NCBI GenBank assembly: GCA_002914845.1 | Contig: JXTC01000159.1 | Location: forward strand, 357,671-421,670 | From: Trema orientale | Lineage: Eukaryota; Streptophyta; Magnoliopsida; Rosales; Cannabaceae | Direction: 5' to 3' | Length of the DNA: 64,000 bases | Shown: positions 44,634-55,310 of the stretch, one piece after another | Numbering within the stretch: the first letter of the stretch is position 1 | Layout of the letters: each line of letters starts with the position of its first letter | Position numbers and translations under genes: made by a program | Notes under the pieces: generated by a model | Told to the model about the DNA's origin: nothing | Databases searched by the model: none | What the model saw: only the letters and a program-made list of their open reading frames with translations

Positions 44634-44925
44634 AGCTCCATTTAGAACTTAAATTTTTAGAGAGAAAGAAAATAAATTTCAAAAGATTTCATTTTTTTTT
44701 GTTTGGATTGAAACAAAAAATGATAGAAATTTTTTTCAAAAAAAGCAAAAGTTTAATTTAGTGTTATTTTTTAGTATACAGAATATTAAAACATTAATTA
44801 GTAAAACCAAAAGTGTAACAGTAAAGGTCTATAAAATTTTTGGGAAAAATATTTTTCTTTTTCTTTTTCTATGATTTTATTCTTACAATTTTTCTTCCTT
44901 CAAAATATGGGGTCCAAATAGAGCT
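44634..44925. mobile_element. Tourist-like (PIF/Harbinger) miniature element, 292 bp
   Basis: The inverted ends AGCTCCATTTAGAAC and (read inward) AGCTCTATTTGGACC are flanked by TTA on both sides (44631-44633, 44926-44928). AT-rich, non-coding. Confidence 0.75.
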
Positions 44926-45202
44926 TTAGAGATAAAGACAATATTATTTGTCCTAAATTTTCAATCATCTAGCTATAAAGAATACATTAATTTATAATTG
45001 TATAAATGTCTATTCTCACTTAATTCGGTAATTGGTACTAAAACTTTTAGTTACGAAAAATTCAAAAACTTAGGCGGCCTCTCGTGCATTTTTCCACATT
45101 GCTAATTAAGAGAACTTTGCATTATAAGTAACTAAATTATCTAGAACTATATATATATATATATTTTTTGGGAATGGATCTGGAACTAGACATTTAAAAA
45201 TA

Positions 45203-45279
45203 GGTTCCCAATCCAATAAGTGCTTTTTTTTTTAACCTATCTATAGGTATCTTTTTTTTAGCCGTTGGGTCATAATACT
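45203..45279. mobile_element. Mutator-type miniature element, 'CCAATC' family, left-end fragment
   Basis: GGTTCCCAATCCAATAAGTG, the ACCTATCTATAGGTAT block and TTTTTTAGCCGTTGGGTCAT match the left third of the copies at 49580 and 54063. The rest is cut off exactly where the CACTA end begins. Confidence 0.65.
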
Positions 45280-47299
45280 ACAAAAAAAAGGGCTTTTAAC
45301 GATAAATTATTAACTACAGTTAAAGTAGAACTACCGTTAATAGTCAATTTTAACTTTTCTTGGCGGTTTCGGTATAACTGCCGAGAAAAGTTTAAAATCT
45401 TTTAAACTTTTAACAGCGGTTGGATCAGAACCGCTGTTAAAAAATTTTAAACCTTTAATTGCGGTTACATTAGAACTGTCGTTAATGCTCAAATTTTAAT
45501 TTTTCTCAGCGGTTTCAATACAATCGCTATTAAAATTTTAAAATCTTTTAGACTTTTAATAACGGTTACAGCAGAATCACTGTTAATACTTAATTTTAAC
45601 TTTTTACAGCGGTTCCAGTACAACTATGGTTAAAAGTCATATAAATGAGGGCCGAGCTGGTCTCGGCCCTCATTCTCTTTCTTCTTCCCAGTCGAGAGCT
45701 CACCCACCACCCCAACTTCGTCTTCCTCATGCATGGTCACCCCTCATTCTAGCGATTTTGACCGCCAAAATCACTCTCATTTGGTTCAAATTACTCCATT
45801 TGACTTTGGTAAGCTTTATATACTTATAATTTTTAAGATTAGTTAGCATTTAGTAATTGTTTGTACCCGAGAAAAGTTTAAGTTTTTGTACAATTAACAA
45901 CTATAATTTTTGATGTGTATGTAATTTTGTTTCTTTTTTGTCGATTTAGTTTTCAATTTGAATGGATAGACTAATTTTGAGCTTAATTTTGGAGTATTGA
46001 AACATTTTTACTCGATTTGAGCTATTTTTCTACACTAATTTTAATTAATCCAAAAAAGTTATTTTTAGAAATTATGTATAATATTTTATGATTGTATATT
46101 GTTTTGATAATGGATATTAGCAATTATAGCTTATTAGTTTAACCACATTACCATGAATTAATTAGTGTTATGTGACTTTATAATATGTGTACTTAGTATA
46201 TTTATTGACTTGAAATTTTTAGTTTATTAACTTTAGAATAGTCAAAAGTTTATACTATGTATGAATTAAGTTGAATTTGGAGGTTCATAATAATAAAATG
46301 GTAATACTTTGAGTTGGAATCAAAAGATTAGATTAGTGGTGTACATTCTTATCTTTCCAGTGTTAAAAGTGATAGTCGCCAATGTGACCTTGGACATTAT
46401 TTCCATGTAGTAAGTAACGAAATGCTATTATTAGCTCCTTATAATATTGGGTAAATATTCTCTTTATTTGATGCTAAATTGTTATATGGTTGAGTTTGTA
46501 TAAGTTTTGTTTAATTTATGTTTGGTCTTTTGTGAGCAACATTAGATCGTGATGGTAATTAGCGTGTCTCAAAAAATACTTATTTCTTATATCCACTTAA
46601 GTAATCACCGGATTCTATGATCTCTTAATATGGTTAGTATAACGTATAGTATAATATATAGAACATTTATTTATTTATTTGATCTACTAATTTTTAGAAC
46701 ACATGTTTTCGTTTAGTGCATCCAATATATTTCATACAGACATAGAAAAAAGGGAAAAAAGAGATGGTCCGACTTAGTATCATATTAAGGTATGAGATAT
46801 AATTTGTTCGTATAGAATATTTTTATTTATCTTTCATCTTTATACGTTTTAACTATAGTTATATTATAATTATAGTGTCTATCTCAACTCAATTATGTGG
46901 AATGTAGTGTTTTTATTAGAGTGTATCTTGGTTCACTCACTCTAGCTATGTTAGATTTGTTAATATAACTTTCGATAAGTTTAGATTACAAGTGTTAGTG
47001 ATATATACCTAGAAACTCATTATTGATACTTAAATATGTTTATGCTGTATATGTCTATACTTAATAATGCGAAATAGTCAACATATAACACACGTGCATT
47101 TCTTAGCTTATTATTATTATTAATTTTTTTAAAAATTAATTAATTAATTAATTGAAACCATTTTTTATCCTATCAGATTTCGAGCCTCTCACATCCTCTC
47201 TAATATATTCCATGAGTTTTGGACCAACTGAGCTAGCCTCAGTTAGCTTTATACATTTTTTTGTCGATTAGGTTCAATCTTGTAGGAATTATAAGAATC
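45280..47299 (+). mobile_element. CACTA (En/Spm-type) transposon 5' end and interior remnant
   Basis: The terminus ACTACAAAAAAAAGGGC (first C of CACTA altered) is followed by about 340 bp of subterminal motifs of the form GCGGTT...AACCGC in both orientations (45295-45640). A TATA-like CATATAAATGAG and a perfect hairpin follow at 45644-45674. The CT-rich leader-like sequence to about 45810 then meets a GT donor. No transposase ORF and no matching right end were found in the window, so the element is truncated or its other end was lost. Confidence 0.7.
45411..45674. repeat. CACTA subterminal palindromes and leader hairpin
   Basis: TAACAGCGGTT / AACCGCTGTTA form an 11-bp perfect stem at 45411-45439. 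AATGAGGGCCGAG / CTCGGCCCTCATT form a 13-bp perfect stem with a 5-base loop at 45644-45674. Confidence 0.9.
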
Positions 47300-47304
47300 A
47301 TATG

Positions 47305-47686
47305 TGTTGGAATTTGACTAAATAATTAAAATATGAAAGAAGCCTTGAGTCCCGCATCGGTAAAATATGAAGAGGAAGGGAGACTTGAGCCCTATATAAG
47401 GAAACTATCTCTTTGGTTACTAATTACCCCTATATGCAGCATTTTAAATATTTCTCTTTTCTAAGAAAATCAATTTTTAATCTCTCAAAGAGAGAAAGAT
47501 AAGGTGTGAAGGGACAATATTCTCTCTATATGATTAGTGGAATTATTATTTTTTTGAGGGCAGTGGTTTTTCTTTTCCCCTTAAATAATATTCGTTTGTG
47601 GTTTTTCTTTTCCCATTAAATAATATTCGTTTGAATTGAAGTGAGATCTTGAGAGTGGCGAATCTAAATTAATCAGATTTCTAACA
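47305..47686 (+). repeat. 5' LTR of the 1.73-kb element
   Basis: Starts TGTTGG, ends CTAACA. A GCCCTATATAAGG segment at 47390-47402 looks like the LTR promoter TATA box. Confidence 0.8.
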
Positions 47687-48434
47687 AGTAGTATTAGAGT
47701 AGACATGATAACTAGTGATATCAGAGCAGATATGGTTCTTTTTCTTATAAGTGTGCTTGGGCTTAGTGGTATTCTAAGAAATTCTGTCTGAGGAATTTTC
47801 TTGGTAGTTTTTTCAAGCTAGGAGTGTGAAACAAGATATTAGAGTACAAGTTTCAATTCTGATGAGGATTAATGTGGGAAAATTGGATGGGATAATTCAA
47901 TATATTTTGCACAAGGGTTTAAAGGATAAAGATTTTGAGAAATTCAATATGAACGATAAAGACTTGGAAGATCTGAATGTGTGGCTGCAAGGGATTATCT
48001 AAGTGTTATAAATAATATCATATATGAGTTGGAGAAGAATGTAATATACTGGAGGTGTAGACAATCTTCGTAAGTAAAAGAAATTATCAAAAAGTGAAGC
48101 AGGTACGACTAAAAGCTCTAAGTCTAATTATGCTGCTAATCCTTATGATATATTATTGATCTCCAAAGTTATCATGAAAGAGGATATGTTAGTGGCAGAT
48201 TTAGGGTTCACAGTTTTACACACGAGTATTAGTTTGGCATTGATGCGAGGTGTATGGTGAATGATCTTGATGGCTGATGAGCTTCTAGAAAAAGCCAAAA
48301 CGTGCGAGTCGTACCATAAATTTTAAGAAAGGAATTTTTTGACATGAGTCGAGGTAAAATTCTTAGAATTTGTCAATTCTAAGTATGTACTCATATGATA
48401 GAGTATAATTATCGGTGAAGACAAGGTGTATATT

Positions 48435-49037
48435 GTTAGAGTTTTGCTAAATATTTAAAATACAAAAGAAGCCTTATGTCCTATATTGGTGGAATATGAA
48501 GAGAAAGAGAGGCTTAAGCCCTATATAAAGTCTCCTAAATTACTAATTACCTCAATATGTAGCATTTCAAGTAGTTTTCTTCTTTTGAAAAATTCTTTTT
48601 TAGTCTCTTTGTGTGTGAGGGATGGTTGTTTAAAGAGAGGATGATTGTTTTTTTTTTTTTTCTTTTTGTATAAGAGGAATAGTTATTTAAAGAGAGGAGA
48701 TGTAAGAAGGTTGGTTATTCAAAGAGAGGTGAAAAGTGTGAAAGAGAGGAGAAATGTGTGAAGAGAGAATACTTGTAAGAGAGTGCTTGGATGTATTAGG
48801 ATATATCATTGTGTAGAAAAGAAGAAAATTTATATGATTTATATGATTGTAGAAATTTTTCATATAGTAAAATTATTTTCTGAGGGAAGTAGTATAGTTT
48901 TTATCATGATTTATGAGTTTTCCATTTAAATTCTTGTATTATGATGATTGTTTTTATTCTTTGTTGTTATTTCTCTATTATTTTGAGATTTGTTTGAACT
49001 GAGATCCAAAGAGCGACGATTGGTCAGATTCTCAATA
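48435..49037 (+). repeat. 3' LTR of the 1.73-kb element (diverged, longer)
   Basis: Starts TGTTAGAG. The GCCCTATATAAAG box is at 48515-48527. It ends TCTCAATA with the canonical CA changed. Extra GAGAGG-type repeats at 48640-48790 account for its greater length. Confidence 0.75.
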
Positions 49038-49042
49038 ATATG

Positions 49043-49579
49043 ACTACATTATATGCACATGTACATATGTAAACATACTTCATTCAAAAGAAGGCAAAAA
49101 GCCATAAAGCTAGAACAAACTAGCACCAAAAGAAACACACAAATATTTATACGTACACATTTTATATTTTTATTTATTGAATGAAATACTCATCCATTAG
49201 ACGTAGTTTATCAAAGAGGAAAAAAAAGAAAACAAAACAAAACAAAGGTAAGTAAAATCCAATTTCAAGTGAATTTATAGAAAGGTATCAAACAACCAAA
49301 TTTATTCAATCTCTATTTTTCTTTTGAAAAACAAAACAAATTTATGAAACTTACATAAGGGTTATAATAACCATTCGAGTTACATATAACCTCTTACAAT
49401 AAGAATCAAGAAATTGATCAAGAACCTGAAGATAACAACACCTCATAGATCTCGGAGTCAAACTTATACAATCTCTATTAACTAAAAAGAAAAGATATTA
49501 GGAAATTGTACACCACCACATTCTATTAACCAAATATGTATATCTATGTATATAGATGTATATATGGATAATTTAATAT
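49043..49579. other. Intergenic stretch, nothing recognised
   Basis: AT-rich sequence with no supported gene; possible old LINE tail around 49080-49130 but not demonstrable. Confidence 0.4.
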
Positions 49580-49814
49580 GGTTCCTAATCCAATATGTAT
49601 TTTCTTTTTACCTATCTATATGTATTTCTTTTTTTAGCCGTTAGATCATTATCCATCAGATAACATAATTTGCATAATCAAAAAAATAAAAACTCATTAT
49701 TTAATGTTTTTCTCTCTTTATTTTTTATCACGAAATGATGTGGGTGATGAATTTTAATTAGAATAAAATAATATCTATGAATATGTAAAAAAAAATACCA
49801 ACTAAATTAGTACC
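49580..49814. mobile_element. Mutator-type miniature element, 'CCAATC' family, complete copy
   Basis: Left GGTTCCTAATCCAATATGTA, right read inward GGTACTAATTTAGTTGGTAT. Flanked by a 10-bp identical sequence AATTTAATAT (49570-49579 and 49815-49824), fitting the 9-10-bp duplication of Mutator elements. The interior carries TTTTTTAGCCGTTAGATCAT. Confidence 0.8.
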
Positions 49815-49824
49815 AATTTAATAT

Positions 49825-50007
49825 ATGGTGGCTACGTAGATGCCAATGTTATTTTAATATTTCACAGGTTTTCCGTCTCACCATTTCGAATTAATGTTGC
49901 AGGTCAATTAATCTTATCGCAACCAGAACTTCCAAGGCAACTTGCAGCATGCAAGCGCTAGTGGATGGCTTCATTAACATTTAACACCCGCCGAGAGGTC
50001 ATGTGTC

Positions 50008-50040
<33 letters not shown>

Positions 50041-50371
50041 TCATACGATGTTTTTCTCTGTGAAAAATTTTCCACTCAACTAACAATTCATGAGATTAAT
50101 TTTCTCTGAGAGGCAAAGAGTTTTGTCCAAAATTTATCTCCGTGAATATATGCAATTGATATTCAAATATATTAATTAGTAAAAGGAGGAAACAGAGTTC
50201 CGACATTAAAAATCTTGTTCGGAGCGAAAAAAAAACATTGAAAATCTTGTCTTCGACAAAACCCAAAAAAATAAAAAATAAAAAACCTTATCGCGGAGCC
50301 TTCCAAATTCATGTTTAAAATTTTAAATTAGTGTATATATATATTTATACATATACATATATATATATATA
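49825..50371. other. Intergenic stretch with (CA)n(TA)n microsatellite
   Basis: A compound (CA)n(TA)n tract at 50009-50040 and TA tracts at 50333-50371. No gene seen. Confidence 0.5.
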
Positions 50372-50568
50372 GGACAAGATGTCCCAATTTTTGTACTAAA
50401 TTTTTTGTACCAACATATGTAATATGTAAGTTGTCACCATTTAATTAGTGTGTTAATACTTACTACAAAGAGAATAAACATTTTCACCAATTGAGTGATG
50501 ACAAATCACATACTACATGTGTTAGCATTAAAATGTTAATACAAAAATTAATACGTCAAGCATTATCC
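50372..50568. mobile_element. Mutator-type miniature element, 197 bp
   Basis: Left GGACAAGATGTCCCAATTTT, right read inward GGATAATGCTTGACGTATTA with a shared AATTTTTGTA(C/T)TAA block just inside. Flanked by ATATATATA on both sides. Non-coding. Confidence 0.6.
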
Positions 50569-51729
50569 ATATATATAATATCTTATTTTTTTTCACAACA
50601 AGAAAAGTGGACAAACAGTCACGGATATGCACTAGCTTTTCCACTACGTGTCTCCTTGCTTTTTATTATTTTTATTTTAAGTATAAAAATCCAGCTAAAT
50701 TGACCATTTAATCAATTGACCATTTAATCAACCATGCTTCTTTTATACTCCCCCCAATATTTCAGAGTTGATTGGAGGAATCAATTCTTTTCCATAACCT
50801 TTTGATAATGGGCTTTTTACTAATGCTCATATCCATCTTTTTACAACAATTTGTCCAAAACTGTAGGCCATATTTCCTCTGCTTTCTTATGTTATATACC
50901 TGTCCATAATTTATTTGAGATGTACATATCCACTGCATGTGTTTCTCTTTTCTCTTTTTCCATTTGAGGTATAATTAATTTGGGCATAATAGCGGATCAT
51001 AACTGTATAGACTGATATCATAAAATATTGATTATATATTCTTGGATCAAAAGATGTTAGGTTTTAACCGATCCCACTTCTTCTTCTTCTTCTTTTTTCT
51101 TGTAAAAAAGCTTATAATTTATTGAAATGAAGTAAAAATGTTAATTAACAGATTTGAAATCAATAGTGAATTGGTTGGAATATGACTAATGTAATCTGGG
51201 GACGAAATTAAAACTTCAATCAGGCAAAAAATGAAAGAAGAAATTAAAATGAGTGCTTTTACTTTGTATTTAGTCAAAAAGGTACGAACATTTGCATTAT
51301 TCTTTAATGACTGAGTACAAGATAACATCATTAATAGGGGTGGCAAAATTTGGTATAAGCTTTCTTTAGAAGAACGTACCCTTTTTGCTTTTTGGACCCA
51401 ATTTTTAAAATGAGAGTTTGATATTGGGTTGCCTTTCATTTCCGCTAAAATAAAGCGCAAAATTGGAACTAATGCCGAGGCTAAGTTGGATTATTTTTTA
51501 TTAATTTTTTAGGGAAGACTAAGTTGGATCTTAATATGGCAAGCATTGTAATTCTTTTTTATTTATTATTTTAGATGGGGGAGGAATTGATGGATGCCTC
51601 TAGCAACGACCCGAATAAAAACCCGTTTCATGGTTAAGAAATTCTACCTAGGCATTAGCCAAATCATTAGCTTACTTGGGTCGGATCCAGCCGTGGTATA
51701 AATGGGCCCATGAGTCCGAATTAAAAAAA
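50569..51729. other. Intergenic stretch, nothing recognised
   Basis: Short ORFs only, none with a recognisable domain. CTT-rich tract at 51080-51105. Confidence 0.45.
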
Positions 51730-52145
51730 TTAGCTGTACACCACTTTTATTTCCTCATTAATTGAATCTACCACTATACCACTTTTTAAAAATGAATTCT
51801 TGATGAATTCTTGACGAATTCTTGACGATCTTGACGGATTCTTGAAGGATTCTTGACGTTAGCGGCGATATTAATAGATTCTTGATGAATTTTTGACGGA
51901 TTCTTGACGATCTTGATGGATTCTTAACATTGACGGCGATCTTGATGGGTTCTTGATGAATTCTTGACCGATTCTTGATAATCTTGATAGATTCTTAACG
52001 TCAGTGGTAATATTGACAAATTATTGATGGATTCTTGATGAATTCTTGACAGATTCTTGACTAATTCCCTCATAAAAGTGGTAGAATCTAATAGTGGTGG
52101 TAAATTTAGTTAAACATTTGAAAAAAGTGGTAATTGTCTACTTAA
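51730..52145. repeat. Minisatellite of GATTCTTGA units bordered by inverted 'ACCACTTTT' sequences
   Basis: Between 51795 and 52065 the unit (G)ATTCTTGA(C/T)G(A/G) repeats about 20 times with a higher-order period of 70-85 bp (each ending in a GTTAGCGGCGAT / ATTGACGGCGAT / GTCAGTGGTAAT variant), three copies. Outside it, CACCACTTTTATTTCCTCAT on the left pairs with the complement of CTCATAAAAGTGGTAGAATC on the right. The whole may be a small terminal-inverted-repeat element that carries the satellite. Confidence 0.75.
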
Positions 52146-53347
52146 CCTATTGAAATTATGGAAATAAGAAAAAAAAAAGAAAAATTTAGGAAAATGGCTA
52201 ATATTTTAAATTTGATTAAGTAGATGTCCACTTTTAAAATTTTATAGCTAAATATCCAGGTATATATATTTTTACACTTAGTAGATATGTTTATCTAACA
52301 TATCTACCAATTTCAGTTATTATACTGAAATATACTGAGTATATAATTTTTTATACTTGGTATCTAAAATTTTATACTTGGTATATAAATGTATATACCA
52401 GATATTTTGTTATAACATTTGATAAATGGATATTTACTTAAATTGGGCCAAAAATTTGGTCATATTTCTATAAGGCCTGAAAAAAATAGGCCAGTCCAGA
52501 AGTCTGTATAGGCTAATTATCTGATCCAGTAATAGTCAATCAGCTGAATGGGCTAAATGCTGTTTATACTCTAGCCCATATCGAAAAGTCCATAATGGCA
52601 TAAAGGAAGCATAGGTGAGTTCATAATGTTCATTAACAATTGAAGCTCAATTCATGTGAGTTGATTCTTTTGTTTTCAGAAATTTAATGCGAGTTCACTA
52701 ACCATTGAAGCTCAATTCATGTGAGTTGATTCTTTTGTTTTCAGAAATACTTATGTTAAATGTTCTTCTTTTACGCTTCATTTTAGTGAATGTCCTTTTA
52801 TTTCTTTTTAATAGGTAAATAATTGAATATATCAATATTTATACTCAGTTATGTAAAAACAAATATACTAGATATATGGAGTCATTCAGTTATTAAAACT
52901 AAAAAAAACGAACATTTGCTATACCATTTTGCTAAACAAACCTGTGGGCTTTCTACAAAGGGAAACTTAGATCCATTCATCCATATAATAGTTTTTGCAA
53001 TTGATTAAATTTTTATTTTCTATTTTTAGAGTATTTAGGTTGGTGACCACATGACCATATGGTGGATAACACGCTAGCTACGTGACATAGGTGACCAAGC
53101 CACCTAGATGCCCATCAAGTCACCTAGGGATAACTACGAATTCACCTAATTAATCAACTCATGTTGATGCGCTTTTTTGTTAACATCGAGATTAGTAAGA
53201 ATGTAGACGAAAATAGAGATTAAAAGGCATGTATAAATGTTGTAACTCTAAGTTGACATTTAATTTTCTAAGTTTAATCTTTATTGCCGTTATGTTTCAT
53301 TTACTTTCTTTAAATGTCCGAATAATTCTAGGTTGAATCGCAAGCTT
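52146..53347. other. Intergenic stretch with a short duplication
   Basis: The 45-bp segment at 52639-52683 (ATTGAAGCTCAATTCATGTG...) is repeated at 52704-52748 with a 65-bp period. ATACTTGGTAT-type short repeats lie at 52320-52410. No gene is supported. Confidence 0.5.
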
Positions 53348-54062
53348 ATCCCATTAGGGTGTTTTTTTTTTTTTTTTTTTTTTTTAATATTTACCCCTGA
53401 ACAATGTAAGTTATCTGAAGTTGCCGCCCGATCAAACTCTAAAATGTGTTAACTTAGCCCTCTGTACTCCTGAAAAGTTCACTTCATTATGCTAATGGAT
53501 GAAAAATGTCATGTGTGTCTCACATGTCCTGAATTTGGAGAGTTATTTGGCAAATTCGCAAGTTAGATGAGTTGGGGTTTAACACTCCTGGAAAATTTTT
53601 TAGAACAATGTCCGTTGCTCCTCTCGCAAATTCCCATAACATAAACAACTAAAGAGAGAAAAAATAAATAAAAAAAAGTCTTTGTAAATAATGAAGAAGA
53701 AATATTAGTATATCAATTTAGCTCAAAATGGCTGTGAGGGAGACGAGATTGGAGATCTCAATGAGCCTTGGGTGTACTGGGTTCTAACAAAGATACCAGC
53801 TCCAAGAATGGAGATCTAGGGTGCCTTCACCATATTCTGTACCGCACATTTTGAATCCTTTGAATGGAAATATATTGAACCTGCAATTCTCCAGATAGCT
53901 CCCCTTTAATTTGGTTTCAAATTATTATTCTTTTCGTAAATGAAGTTGAGTAACAGAGGGAGGGCTGCTTCATAGGATACATGTATTAAATTTTAGTTCT
54001 AAAAAATTATGATTCTTAAAAAATTTGGACTAGTGTTTCTCATATATATATATATTAATAAT

Positions 54063-54351
54063 GGGCACCAATCCCGTAGGTATTTTTTTTTTTACCTATG
54101 TATAGGTATCAATTTGACCAATGAAAATTTTTTTTGCACATTTTTTTATATTAAAAAATAAGAGAGAGAAATAATATTAATAATTCACGTCTTTTCATGT
54201 ACATCATTATAACCATTGAATCACCATTAGATGATGATCCAATAGCTAAAAAAAAATACCTATGCATAGGTAAAAAAAATACCTATGCATAGGTAAAAAA
54301 AAAAAATATCTATGCATAGGTAAAAAAATAATATCTACTGGATTGGCAACC
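54063..54351. mobile_element. Mutator-type miniature element, 'CCAATC' family, nested copy 1
   Basis: Left GGGCACCAATCCCGTAGGTA, right read inward GGTTGCCAATCCAGTAGATA. A perfect 9-bp duplication ATTAATAAT lies at 54054-54062 and 54352-54360. The right arm contains three tandem AATACCTATGCATAGGTAAA units. Confidence 0.88.
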
Positions 54352-54366
54352 ATTAATAATATATAT

Positions 54367-54603
54367 GGCTGCTAGGTTTTTTTTTTTGTTACTTATCTAT
54401 TAGTATTTTTATTTTTAGCCGTTAGATCATCATCTAATGGCAACCATAATTTGAGTAGTTAAAAAAAATAAAAAAATACTAATTATTTAATTCTTTTTTC
54501 TCTCCACTTTTTAGCATGAAAAGATATATGTGATGATTTTTAGTTGGTCAAAACAATACCTATACATAGGTTAAAAAAAAAAAATACCTACTGATTGGTG
54601 CCC
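54367..54603. mobile_element. Mutator-type miniature element, 'CCAATC' family, nested copy 2
   Basis: Starts 6 bp after the duplication of the preceding copy. The left end is degraded (GGCTGCTAGGTTTTTT). Interior TTTTTAGCCGTTAGATCATC is intact; right end read inward GGGCACCAATCAGTAGGTAT. Flanked by TA-rich DNA. Confidence 0.75.
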
Positions 54604-55246
54604 TATATATATTGTGTGTTTGATGATTTCTGGGTTTAATATTTGGGGGTTTGAGGTTGATTCTTTTTTCTTTTTTTGTGGGAAGAACTGAGATTGATTC
54701 TTTAATATATGTTTGGTTTTAAAAGTTTTGCAATGTCGATTGTGTTATTGCAACATTTTTTTCAAATTTTATTTGGGCTTAAATTCAAGGATTTAGTTAA
54801 GATCAGCAAAGCAATTCGTTGCTACCTCCTCAATAGAGTAAAAACCTGAACTTCGGTAATAACCTCCTCAAATGTCTCTTTTTTTTTTTTTTTTTTTTTT
54901 TTAAGGTGGAGCCATTTTTTATCTGGTTAGATGCTTGATTGTTTGAGAATATTAAAAATTCTTTTTTTTTAAACTTATGAATTTACCAAATAACCCTCAA
55001 ATTCCAGGACATGTGAGATACACACGACTTTTTTCATCTATTAGGCTAACGGCCGGAGTGAACCTTTTAGGATTACAGGGGCCAAAGTTAACACATTTTA
55101 AAGTTGAGAGGACAACTTGAAACAACTTATATAGTTCGGGGGTAAATATAAGAGAAACCCCATCCCATTATGTGTTTGGAGGTCAGTTTTGTTTACTTTC
55201 AGATGCTTGACGTCAAATGATCTGACATTTACATGGTCGAGGTTGC

Positions 55247-55301
55247 ATGTAGAGTATAATAACTCTTATCAAAAAAAAAAAAAATGTAGAGCATAATAAC
55301 T
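55247..55301 (+). mobile_element. Tail-only retroposon insertion 1 (19 nt)
   Basis: ATGTAGAGTATAATAACT (55247-55264) and ATGTAGAGCATAATAACT (55284-55301), 17 of 18 identical, bracket CTTATCAAAAAAAAAAAAA (55265-55283). The insert is just a LINE-like 3' tail. Confidence 0.75.
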
Positions 55302-55310
55302 GAGTGACCT

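Larger units (their letters stand above)
47305..49037 (+). mobile_element. Deletion-derivative LTR retrotransposon (1.73 kb)
   Basis: The LTR at 47305-47686 (TGTTGGAATTTGAC...TTTCTAACA) is matched by a longer, diverged LTR at about 48435-49037 (TGTTAGAGTTTTGC...). Shared blocks include AAAGAAGCCTT, GAGCCCTATATAA/AAGCCCTATATAA and a late GTTTGAA...GAGATC block. A perfect 5-bp duplication ATATG flanks it (47300-47304, 49038-49042). The initiator-Met primer motif (GATATCAGAGCAGA, 47724-47737) follows the 5' LTR. The 0.75-kb interior has only a short gag-like frame from 47862 and no pol. Confidence 0.85.
53357..55161. mobile_element. Mutator-like element (1.8 kb) with about 200-bp terminal inverted repeats
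   Basis: A perfect 9-bp duplication ATCCCATTA (53348-53356, 55162-55170) flanks it. The arms (53357 to about 53580, and about 54950 to 55161 inverted) share blocks such as AAAATGTGTTAACTT, GTTCACT, and TCTCACATGTCCTG. The interior 53600-54050 is moderately GC-richer, with a CTCAAAATGGCTGTGAGG segment that could be captured host sequence; it has no long ORF. Two smaller Mutator-type elements are nested in it at 54063-54603. No transposase: non-autonomous. Confidence 0.9.

Noticed and set aside
44444..44761. Plus-strand ORF of 105 codons rich in Phe/Lys
   Set aside because: Composition follows poly-A/T tracts and it overlaps a Tourist-like element.
45280..47300. A complete CACTA transposon
   Set aside because: No right-end TTTTGTAGTG and no transposase coding were found; only the 5' end is supported.
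51119..51460. Minus-strand ORF of 113 codons
   Set aside because: No recognisable domain, AT-rich composition, no promoter or splice context. Likely chance.
51790..52070. CRISPR-like array from the regular GATTCTTGA repeats
   Set aside because: Plant DNA; units are contiguous without unique spacers, so this is a minisatellite.
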